This document shows, piece after piece, positions 50,387-57,491 of a stretch of 64,000 nucleotides of DNA. Made by a program: the position numbers and the translations under genes. The notes beneath the pieces are model-generated. The model saw only the letters and a program-made list of their open reading frames with translations, made no database searches and had not been told where the DNA came from. Origin of the DNA: Pseudomonas sp. 8AS (GTDB lineage: Bacteria; Pseudomonadota; Gammaproteobacteria; Pseudomonadales; Pseudomonadaceae); the NCBI RefSeq assembly GCF_902506505.1, contig NZ_LR733406.1:1574525-1638524 (forward strand). The letters run 5' to 3'. Position 1 is the stretch's first letter. The number at the start of each line of letters is the position of its first letter.

Positions 50387-51133
50387 CTACAGGCGGTAGC
50401 CGTAGCGGCGGATCAGCGCCTGGCTGGCGGGGCTGCGCAGAAACGCGAGGAACTCGCCGGCCAGCGGGTTGGGCTGCCCGGCCCGCAGCAGCACGGCGTC
50501 CTGCTGCAGCGGCGGATACAGGTGTTGCGGCACCGGCCAGGCCGAACCGGTGCGCAGGCGGCCGTCGACGAACACCTGGGAATAGGCGACCAGGCCCAGC
50601 TCGGCATTGCCGCTGGCGATGAACTGCTGCACCTGGGCGATGTTCTGCCCCTCGACCAGGCGCGCCTGCAGGCGCCCCTGCGGGTCCAGCCTGGCCAGCA
50701 GGGCGTGGCTGGCCTGGCCGTAGGGCGACAGCCGGGCATTGGCCAGGGCCAGGTGCTGGAAGCCGTCGCCCTGCAGCACCAGGCCCTGGGCGTCGACCAG
50801 GTCGGCGCGGGCCGACCACAGCACCAGTTGCCCGGTGGCATAGGTGAAGCGGCTGCCGGCCACGGCCAGGCCTTCGCGCTCCAGGCGTGCCGGGGTGGCG
50901 CCGTCGGCGGCCAGTAGCACCTCGAACGGCGCGCCGTTGCGGATCTGCGCATACAGCTGGCCGGTTCCGCCGAGGGAGATCAGCAGCCGCCCGCCCTGCT
51001 GCGCCTCGAAGCGGCTGGCCAGTTCGCGCAGCGGCGCGGCGAAGTTGGCGGCGGCGGCCACCGACAGTTCGGCGGCGGCCAGCAACGGGCCGGGCAGCAG
51101 GGCGAGCAGGCAGAGCAGGGCAATCGGGCGCAT
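50387..51133 (-). CDS. modA: Molybdate-binding periplasmic protein ModA
   Basis: The 248-residue product has a signal peptide ending LLAAA and the ModA fold (ELSVAAAANFAAPLRELASR; QNIAQVQQFIASGNAELGLV). It captures molybdate for ModBC, feeding the Moco genes nearby and so NarG. The ATG at 51133 fits the signal. It is divergent from the carbonic anhydrase gene. No ModE box was recognised. Confidence 0.92.
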   Translation of the reverse strand: MRPIALLCLLALLPGPLLAAAELSVAAAANFAAPLRELASRFEAQQGGRLLISLGGTGQLYAQIRNGAPFEVLLAADGATPARLEREGLAVAGSRFTYATGQLVLWSARADLVDAQGLVLQGDGFQHLALANARLSPYGQASHALLARLDPQGRLQARLVEGQNIAQVQQFIASGNAELGLVAYSQVFVDGRLRTGSAWPVPQHLYPPLQQDAVLLRAGQPNPLAGEFLAFLRSPASQALIRRYGYRL

Positions 51134-51189
51134 GGTCGGGTCTGGGCGACTAGGGGTGTCCAGCCTAAGCGGCGCGGCGCCGGGCGGGC

Positions 51190-51203
51190 TTGATTTTGGA
51201 CAA
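51190..51203 (+). promoter_or_regulatory. Degenerate Anr/Dnr box upstream of the carbonic anhydrase gene
   Basis: TTGATTTTGGACAA keeps one good half-site; the other has one mismatch to TCAA. A TATTTC at 51226-51231 stands at the ideal -10 distance. Confidence 0.4.
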
Positions 51204-51263
51204 GTCGGCGGCGCCTGGCCCATGCTATTTCGGTGCACGAGTGGGTTAGTCGAGGAATGCCGC

Positions 51264-51890
51264 GTGGATGTCAAACAGCTATTGGCCAACAACCGTTACT
51301 GGGCCGAGTCCCTGCGCGCCCGGGACCCCGAGTTCTTCGCCCGCCTGGCGCGCCAGCAGCGCCCGGAGTTTCTCTGGATCGGCTGTTCGGACAGCCGGGT
51401 GCCGGCCAACGAGGTGGTCGGCCTGATGCCGGGCGAGCTGTTCGTGCACCGCAACGTGGCCAACATGGTGGTGGCCACCGACATGAACTTCCTCTCGGTG
51501 CTGCAGTACGCGGTGGACGTGCTGCAGGTCAAGCAGGTGATCGTCTGCGGCCACTACGGCTGCGGCGGCGTGCGGGCGGCCCTGGGTCACGAGGAGCTGG
51601 GCCTGATCGACAACTGGCTGCGCGCGCTCAAGGCGCTGTATCACCAGAACCTGGAACGCTTCGCCGACCTGGAGGCGGAACAGCAGGTCAATTTGCTCTG
51701 CGAGCTGAACGTGCAGCGCCAGGTGCGCAACGTGTGCCACACCACCATCGTGCAGAACGCCTGGCGCCGCGGCCAGGCCCTGGCCGTGCACGGCTGGATC
51801 TACGGCCTGCACGACGGCCTGGTCAAGGACCTGCAGGTCACGGTCGACAGCGCCGAGCAGCTAGACGCGAGCTTTCTCTACGATCAGTGA
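51264..51890 (+). CDS. can: Beta-class carbonic anhydrase
   Basis: This 208-residue zinc enzyme interconverts CO2 and bicarbonate. The zinc ligands are Cys41, His97 and Cys100, and the Asp43-Arg45 dyad (CSDSRVP) and GHYGCGG motif are intact. The start is GTG at 51264 with GAGGAA upstream; no ATG gives the family N-terminus. It stands alone between modA and narL and converges on narL. Confidence 0.95.
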   Translation: MDVKQLLANNRYWAESLRARDPEFFARLARQQRPEFLWIGCSDSRVPANEVVGLMPGELFVHRNVANMVVATDMNFLSVLQYAVDVLQVKQVIVCGHYGCGGVRAALGHEELGLIDNWLRALKALYHQNLERFADLEAEQQVNLLCELNVQRQVRNVCHTTIVQNAWRRGQALAVHGWIYGLHDGLVKDLQVTVDSAEQLDASFLYDQ

Positions 51891-51930
51891 GGGGCGGTGT
51901 GGCGTTGGCCTCAGTCGGTGCAGGGTCCAA

Positions 51931-52033
51931 GTAGGTGCGGCGCACCCTAGGGTTAGCGTCGCTTGACGATCGGTTCCAGTTCCCACCCGTTCCAGGCTTG
52001 GGCAGCTCTTGCGTAGGGTGCACCGTGTGCACC
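51931..52033. repeat. Second copy of the GTAGGGTGC hairpin family
   Basis: CGCACCCTAG (51941-51950) and CGTAGGGTGC (52012-52021) are inverted copies, with more GTGCACC-type repeats inside. Related to the hairpin at 44876-44932 and likewise between convergent genes. Confidence 0.6.
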
Positions 52034-52034
52034 A

Positions 52035-52058
52035 GAGGCCTGTGCGCGCTCAGGCCTC
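52035..52058 (-). terminator. Hairpin at the end of narL
   Basis: GAGGCCTG (52035-52042) and CAGGCCTC (52051-52058) form a perfect 8-bp stem overlapping the narL stop codon. Confidence 0.6.
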
Positions 52059-52695
52059 AGTGCAGGTTTTCCATGGCCCAGACCGCGGCCTCGACCCGCG
52101 AGCGCAGGCCCAGCTTGTGCAGCAGGTTCTTCACATGCACTTTCACCGTGCCTTCGGTGATGCCCAGCTTGTTGCCGACCATCTTGTTGCTCAGGCCGCC
52201 GGCGATCATCTTCAGCACCTGCCGCTCGCGCTCGGTGAGGTCCAGCGAGCTGGCGCCCTGGGGCGAGCGCAGGGCCTGGGCCAGCACGGTGGTTAGGGCC
52301 GGGCTGACCACCAGGTTGCCCTGCAGCGCCTCGCGCAGGCGGGTGATCAGGTGCTCCGGCTCCATGTCCTTGAGCAGGTAGCCGTCGGCGCCGAAGCGCA
52401 TGGCGTCGCGCACGTCGTTCTCCGCATCGGACACGGTGAACAGCAGGATCTTGCCGGCATAGCCCTGGTCGCGCAGGCGCTTGAGGGTTTCCACGCCGTT
52501 GAGCTGCGGCATGTTGTTGTCCAGCAGGACCAGGTCCGGGTTCAGCTGGGTCACCAGGACGGTGGCTTCCTCGCCGTTGTTGGCTTCGCCGACCACCACC
52601 AGGTCGGATTCCAGCTCGATCAACTGGCGAATACCGCGGCGCATCATCGGGTGGTCGTCGACCAGCAGCAGCGTGTGCGGACTTGCAAGGCTCAT
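52057..52695 (-). CDS. narL: Nitrate/nitrite response regulator NarL
   Basis: The 212-residue response regulator has a receiver domain with acidic pocket Asp13-Asp14, phosphoacceptor Asp59 (LLDNNMP) and Lys109-region KD, and a LuxR-type helix-turn-helix (LTERERQVLKMIAGGLSNKM ... GTVKVHVKNLLHKLGL). It receives phosphate from NarX and binds TACYYMT heptamers, copies of which lie before narX/narK1 and dnr. It overlaps narX by ATGA. Confidence 0.96.
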   Translation of the reverse strand: MSLASPHTLLLVDDHPMMRRGIRQLIELESDLVVVGEANNGEEATVLVTQLNPDLVLLDNNMPQLNGVETLKRLRDQGYAGKILLFTVSDAENDVRDAMRFGADGYLLKDMEPEHLITRLREALQGNLVVSPALTTVLAQALRSPQGASSLDLTERERQVLKMIAGGLSNKMVGNKLGITEGTVKVHVKNLLHKLGLRSRVEAAVWAMENLH

Positions 52696-54494
52696 TGCGC
52701 TATCTCGTGGGTGGGCTGACGCAGGAAATCGGGGCAGAACAGCAGGTGCACGCGGGTGCCGTGGGGTGGCCGCGGCTCGATGGCGAGCCTGCCGCCCAGG
52801 CTGCGTGCGCGTTCCTGCATGATGTTCAAGCCATGGTGCTGGCGGCTGTCGAAGCCGGGGGCGATACCGCAGCCATCGTCCTCGATCAGCAACTCGACCT
52901 CTTCGCCGCTCTGCCGCAGGTGCACCCAGGCCTGGCTGGCCTGGGCATGCCGGGCGCAGTTGGAGAGTGCCTCGCGGACGATCTGCAGCAGGTGGATCTG
53001 TTCGGTGGCGGTCAGGGTGAAGGCCAGCGGCTCGCAGTGCAACAGCACGCGCATGTTGCCACGCTCGGCGAATTCGCGGGCAGTGTCGTTGAACGCCTGG
53101 TCGATGCCGCCTTCCTGGATCTGCAGGCGGAAGGTGGTGAGCAGCTCGCGCAGCTGGCGGTAGGCATTGTTCAGGCCTTCGCGCAGCTCGTCGCTGACCT
53201 GGATCAGCTGTTCGCCGGGTTCGCCGCGGCGGATCAGGGTCTGCAGGCGGCTGACCTGCAGCTTCATGTAGGACAGCGCCTGGGCCAGCGAGTCGTGCAG
53301 CTCGCGGGCGATGGTGGTGCGCTCGTCGAGCAGCAGCAGGCGGTTGTCCTGTTCGCGCTGACGCTCCAGCAGCAGCGAGGTGCCGATCAGGTTGGCCAGG
53401 GCCTGGATCAGCTCCTGTTCCCAGGGGCGCGGCACATGGCCGTCCAGGTAGTGCGCGCGCAGCTCGCCGAGGCTGTCACCTTGGGCGCTGACGGTGAAGA
53501 TCAGGCGGCTCGGGCCCTGGTGTCGCTCACAGCTGGCACAGTCGTTGCGCGAGCAGATTTCCCGCGACTCGCTGCCGTGCAGGGCGATCAGCTGTTCGAC
53601 CGGCTCGGCCGCATCGCCGCGCAGGCACAGGGTCAGGCGCAGGCCAGGCAGGCGCTGCTGGAAGCTGTCGATCAGCTCGTCGAGCTGTTCGGCGTTGGCC
53701 GGGCTGCTGGCGATGCTGCGACTGCTCTGGTAGAGCAGTTCCAGGGCCGAGTTGCTCTGCTCCAGGTTCTGCGTCTTCTCCGCCACCCGTGATTCCAGGG
53801 TGCGGTGCGACTCCTCGATGGCGTCGGCCATGCTGTTGAAGCTCACGGCCATCTGCCCCAGCTCGTCGTCGGAGCGGTATTCGATGCGCGCATCCAGATC
53901 GCCGGCGCGAAAGCGCTCGGTGGCGCCGACCAGTTCCTGCAGCGGGCTGATCACGCTGCTCTGCAGCTCGAACATGCCGATCAGCAGGATCACCACGGTG
54001 AGCAGCAGGGCGGCGCCCTGGATGCTCTGCTGCCAGCCCTGGCGCTTCTCGCTGAGGCGCTGCAGGAGCAGGACGAAGTGCTCCAGTTGGCCGACGAAGA
54101 CTTCCGACTGCTGCTGGAAGGTGGCCGCGTCGCCACGCTCGAGGGCCGGTTTGAGCTGCCCCTGCCACTGCTGCAGGATGCCCTGGAAGGCCTGCTGCTG
54201 GGGCGATTCGGGCTGGTCGCTGAGCAGGTGGTGGAGGGCGGTGCTGTCCAGGCGGCGCTGCATGTCGTCGCGCAGGTGCTGGATCCGTTCCGCCGAGGCA
54301 TTGGCTTCCAGCTGCCAGTTGAGGCGGTAGGTGGCCATGCGCAGCGAACCGGCGGTGTTGATGGCGGCGGCATCGTCCTCGCTGACCCAGGCGATCAGCA
54401 CGGCGCTGAAGGCGCTGGAGAAGGCCAGGGCGGCGATCAGCAGGACCGCGAGCCCGGCACGTGCCGGCAGCGAGCTTTTCAACCAGTCCAGCAT
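52692..54494 (-). CDS. narX: Nitrate/nitrite sensor kinase NarX
   Basis: This 600-residue inner-membrane histidine kinase has helices at about 12-36 and 158-176 around a periplasmic domain whose P-box is AINTAGSLRMATYRL (44-58). HAMP, a cysteine-containing central module (Cys314, Cys319, Cys322) and a HisKA_3 domain with His400 (ARELHDSLAQALSYM) follow, then the ATPase domain. It senses nitrate in the periplasm and phosphorylates NarL. Divergent from narK1. Confidence 0.96.
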   Translation of the reverse strand: MLDWLKSSLPARAGLAVLLIAALAFSSAFSAVLIAWVSEDDAAAINTAGSLRMATYRLNWQLEANASAERIQHLRDDMQRRLDSTALHHLLSDQPESPQQQAFQGILQQWQGQLKPALERGDAATFQQQSEVFVGQLEHFVLLLQRLSEKRQGWQQSIQGAALLLTVVILLIGMFELQSSVISPLQELVGATERFRAGDLDARIEYRSDDELGQMAVSFNSMADAIEESHRTLESRVAEKTQNLEQSNSALELLYQSSRSIASSPANAEQLDELIDSFQQRLPGLRLTLCLRGDAAEPVEQLIALHGSESREICSRNDCASCERHQGPSRLIFTVSAQGDSLGELRAHYLDGHVPRPWEQELIQALANLIGTSLLLERQREQDNRLLLLDERTTIARELHDSLAQALSYMKLQVSRLQTLIRRGEPGEQLIQVSDELREGLNNAYRQLRELLTTFRLQIQEGGIDQAFNDTAREFAERGNMRVLLHCEPLAFTLTATEQIHLLQIVREALSNCARHAQASQAWVHLRQSGEEVELLIEDDGCGIAPGFDSRQHHGLNIMQERARSLGGRLAIEPRPPHGTRVHLLFCPDFLRQPTHEIAQ

Positions 54495-54500
54495 GGCGGC

Positions 54501-54516
54501 TACCTCTAAAGAGTTC
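54501..54516. promoter_or_regulatory. NarL-like 7-2-7 site next to narX
   Basis: TACCTCTAAAGAGTTC is an inverted pair of heptamers around AA, the last base of the second departing from consensus. It lies 7 bases from the narX start and could be autoregulatory. Confidence 0.5.
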
Positions 54517-54558
54517 GAGGAGGGGGTAAGGCCGGCTCCTGGAGTGTTTGTGATGTGT

Positions 54559-54571
54559 TAACTAGTTGATT
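54559..54571 (-). promoter_or_regulatory. IHF consensus site between narX and narK1
   Basis: On the minus strand AATCAACTAGTTA fits WATCAA-N4-TTR exactly, in an AT-rich tract between the NarL sites. IHF is known to take part in narK1 activation in P. aeruginosa. Confidence 0.6.
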
Positions 54572-54600
54572 TATAAGGATTAAATTGGTTTTAAAAGCCC

Positions 54601-54616
54601 TACCACTAAAGTGGTA
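54601..54616. promoter_or_regulatory. Perfect NarL 7-2-7 site upstream of narK1
   Basis: TACCACTAAAGTGGTA is a perfect inverted repeat of the heptamer TACCACT with two bases between. Confidence 0.8.
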
Positions 54617-54654
54617 GGAGGGCCGATGGTAGGGCCGGATGGCCGGTCTTTCCC

Positions 54655-54668
54655 TTGATCCGTGTCAA
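54655..54668 (+). promoter_or_regulatory. Anr/Dnr box upstream of narK1
   Basis: TTGATCCGTGTCAA matches TTGAT-N4-GTCAA. TAGCCT at 54690-54695 is within a base of the ideal -10 position; narK1 starts at 54727. Confidence 0.75.
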
Positions 54669-54726
54669 GAATTTTAAGTCTTCGCGGTCTAGCCTCCAGC
54701 CATGACAGATTTCCCGGAGGACCGTC

Positions 54727-55995
54727 ATGGCCAGTCAGAAACTCCAGCAAGGCTTGGTGCTCGGCATGAGCACCCTGGCGTTCACCATCTGTTTCATGGT
54801 CTGGATGATGTTCGCCGTGCTCGGCGTGCCGATCAAGGAACTGCTGCAGCTTAACGAAACCCAGTTCGGCCTGCTGGCTGCCACGCCGGTGCTCACCGGC
54901 TCGCTGATCCGCCTGCCGCTGGGCATGCTCACCGACCGTTTCGGCGGGCGCATCGTGTTCTTCATCCTGATGCTGGTCTGCGTGCTGCCAATCTACCTGA
55001 TCAGCTACGCCACCGAGTACTGGCAGTTCCTCGTCCTCGGCCTGTTCGTTGGCCTGGCCGGCGGTTCCTTCTCGGTGGGCATCGCCTACGTCGCCAAGTG
55101 GTTCGACAAGAGCACCCAGGGCACCGCCATGGGCATCTTCGGTGCCGGCAACGCCGGCGCCGCGGTGACCAAGTTCGTCGCCCCGGCGATCATCGCCGCC
55201 GCCAGCTGGCAGATGGTGCCGAAGGTCTACTCGGCGATCATGTTCCTCACCGCCCTGGCGTTCTGGTTCCTCACCTACGAGAACAAGGCCCACCGGGTGC
55301 CGAGCAGCGTATCGCTGGCCGAGCAGCTGAAGACCCTGAAAGACCCGCGCGTGTGGCGCTACTGCCAGTACTACTCGATCGTCTTCGGCGGCTACGTGGC
55401 CCTGGCCCTGTGGATGACCAAGTACTACGTGCAGGAATACGGCTTCACCCTGCAGACCGCCGCCCTGCTGGCTGCGGCCTTCTCCCTGCCGGGCGGCGTG
55501 CTGCGCGCCATCGGTGGCTGGATGTCGGACAAGTGGGGCGCACACAGCGTGACCTGGTGGGTGATGTGGGTCAGCTGGATCTGCCTGTTCCTGCTGTCCT
55601 ACCCGCAGACCGACTTCACCGTGCAGACGGTCAACGGCCCGCAGACCTTCCATATCGGCCTCAGCGCCACCCTGTTCACCGTGCTGCTGTTCGTCATGGG
55701 CATCGCCTTCGCCTTCGGCAAGGCCTCGGTGTTCAAGTACATCTCCGACGAGTTCCCGCAGCGCATGGGCGCGGTGTCCGGCATCGTCGGCCTGGCCGGC
55801 GGCCTGGGTGGCTTCGTCCTGCCGATCATGTTTGGCGCCCTGGTCGACCTGACCGGCGTGCGCAGCTCCTGTTTCATGCTGATGTACGGCGTGGTCTGGG
55901 TCTCCCTGATCTGGATGTACCTCAGCGAAGTTCGCAAAACCCCAGTCATGGGCCAGGGCTCTTCCGGCCCCATGGCTTCCGCTTCCGACGCTTGA
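54727..55995 (+). CDS. narK1: Nitrate/nitrite transporter NarK1
   Basis: This 422-residue major-facilitator protein has 12 helices and the nitrate signature of the NNP family (GNAGAAVTKFVAPAIIAA and later GLAGGLGGFVLPIMFGALVD). It resembles NarK1-type nitrate/proton symporters. GGAGG precedes the ATG. It opens the narK1K2GHJI operon, 12 bases before narK2. Confidence 0.95.
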   Translation: MASQKLQQGLVLGMSTLAFTICFMVWMMFAVLGVPIKELLQLNETQFGLLAATPVLTGSLIRLPLGMLTDRFGGRIVFFILMLVCVLPIYLISYATEYWQFLVLGLFVGLAGGSFSVGIAYVAKWFDKSTQGTAMGIFGAGNAGAAVTKFVAPAIIAAASWQMVPKVYSAIMFLTALAFWFLTYENKAHRVPSSVSLAEQLKTLKDPRVWRYCQYYSIVFGGYVALALWMTKYYVQEYGFTLQTAALLAAAFSLPGGVLRAIGGWMSDKWGAHSVTWWVMWVSWICLFLLSYPQTDFTVQTVNGPQTFHIGLSATLFTVLLFVMGIAFAFGKASVFKYISDEFPQRMGAVSGIVGLAGGLGGFVLPIMFGALVDLTGVRSSCFMLMYGVVWVSLIWMYLSEVRKTPVMGQGSSGPMASASDA

Positions 55996-56007
55996 AGGAG
56001 ACAGAGC

Positions 56008-57423
56008 ATGTCCGCAACCAAGAACCCGGCCATGGGCCAGCCTCCGCGGCAGGGGGCGGTAATTCAGGATTGGCGCCCCGAGGACCCGCACTTCTGGGGC
56101 AGTACCGGCAAGGCCATCGCCACCCGCAACCTGTGGATTTCCATCCCGGCGCTGTTCCTCGCCTTCGCCGTGTGGATGGTGTGGAGCACGGTGATCGTGC
56201 GCCTCAACGCCATCGGCTTCACCTTCAGCACCGACCAGCTGTTCTGGCTGGCGGCGCTGCCGGGGTTGTCCGGCGCCACCCTGCGCATTTTCTACTCGTT
56301 CATGGTGCCGATCTTCGGCGGCCGCCGCTGGACCGCACTGAGCACCGCATCCCTGCTGGCGCCGGCGATCTGGATGGGCTTCGCCGTGCAGGACCCGAAC
56401 ACGCCCTACAGCATCTTCGTGATCATCGCCCTGCTGTGCGGCTTCGGCGGCGGCAACTTCGCATCCAGCATGTCCAACATCAGCTTCTTCTACCCCAAGG
56501 CGCAGCAGGGCACCGCCCTGGGCCTGAACGCCGGCCTGGGTAACCTCGGCGTGTCGGCCATGCAGTTCCTGGTGCCGCTGGTGATCGGCCTGGGCCTGTT
56601 CGGCGCGGTCGGTGGCCAGCCGCAGGAACTGGCCGATGGCAGCCAGCTGTGGCTGCAGAACGCCGGCTTCGTCTGGGTGCCGCTGATCGCCGCGGTGACC
56701 GTGGCCGCCTGGTTCGGCATGAACGACCTGGCCAGCGCCAAGGCCTCCTTCGCCGAGCAGGCGGTGATCTTCACCCGCAAGCACAACTGGCTGATGTGCT
56801 GGCTGTACCTGGCCACCTTCGGATCGTTCATCGGCTTCGCCGCGGCCTTCCCGCTGCTGATCAAGCATTCCTTCCCCGCGGTCAACGCCCTGCAGTTCGC
56901 CTTCCTCGGCCCGCTGGTCGGCGCCCTGGTACGCCCGCTGGGCGGCTGGATCGCGGACAAGCTGGGCGGTGCGCGGGTCACCCTGTGGAACTTCGTGCTG
57001 ATGATCGCCGCGGTGTTCGGGGTGATTTCCTTCCTGCCGACCCAGGGCGATAGCGGCAACTTCTACGGCTTCCTGGCCATGTTCATGCTGCTGTTCGTCA
57101 CCACCGGCATCGGCAACGGCTCCACCTTCCGCATGATCCCGGTGATCTTCCGCACCCTGCACGAGCGCCTCAGCGCCGGCAAAGGCGCGGCCGAGAAGGA
57201 GCAGGCGATCAAGGCCGCCGGCAAGGAGTCGGCCGCGGTACTGGGCTTCAGCTCCGCGATCGGTGCCTTCGGGGCCTTCTTCATTCCCAAGTCGTTCGGC
57301 TCCTCCATCGCCCTCACCGGCGGCCCGGAAGTCGCCCTGTACGTGTTCGTCGGCTACTACGTCAGCTGCATCCTGCTGACCTGGTGGTGGTACTCGCGCA
57401 AGGGTGCCGAGACGCCCTGCTAA
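56008..57423 (+). CDS. narK2: Nitrate/nitrite transporter NarK2
   Basis: This 471-residue member of the same family has a longer N-terminal cytosolic part and 12 helices; signature segments are FGGGNFASSMSNISFFYPKA and GKESAAVLGFSSAIGAFGAF. NarK2-type proteins exchange nitrate for nitrite. A GAG-rich ribosome site precedes the ATG. A hairpin lies between this gene and narG. Confidence 0.95.
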   Translation: MSATKNPAMGQPPRQGAVIQDWRPEDPHFWGSTGKAIATRNLWISIPALFLAFAVWMVWSTVIVRLNAIGFTFSTDQLFWLAALPGLSGATLRIFYSFMVPIFGGRRWTALSTASLLAPAIWMGFAVQDPNTPYSIFVIIALLCGFGGGNFASSMSNISFFYPKAQQGTALGLNAGLGNLGVSAMQFLVPLVIGLGLFGAVGGQPQELADGSQLWLQNAGFVWVPLIAAVTVAAWFGMNDLASAKASFAEQAVIFTRKHNWLMCWLYLATFGSFIGFAAAFPLLIKHSFPAVNALQFAFLGPLVGALVRPLGGWIADKLGGARVTLWNFVLMIAAVFGVISFLPTQGDSGNFYGFLAMFMLLFVTTGIGNGSTFRMIPVIFRTLHERLSAGKGAAEKEQAIKAAGKESAAVLGFSSAIGAFGAFFIPKSFGSSIALTGGPEVALYVFVGYYVSCILLTWWWYSRKGAETPC

Positions 57424-57450
57424 GCCGAACCCCCGAATCCAAGAAATGAC

Positions 57451-57472
57451 GAGTGCAGGGCCGCCTGCACTC
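57451..57472 (+). repeat. Hairpin between narK2 and narG
   Basis: GAGTGCAGG and CCTGCACTC pair perfectly over a GCCG loop without a T tract; likely an mRNA stability or processing element. Confidence 0.65.
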
Positions 57473-57491
57473 AGCCTGAGAGGAAGAAAAA

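Noticed and set aside
51134..51263. ModE operator between modA and the carbonic anhydrase gene
   Set aside because: No palindromic ATCGCTATATA-type site is present and no modE gene is in view.
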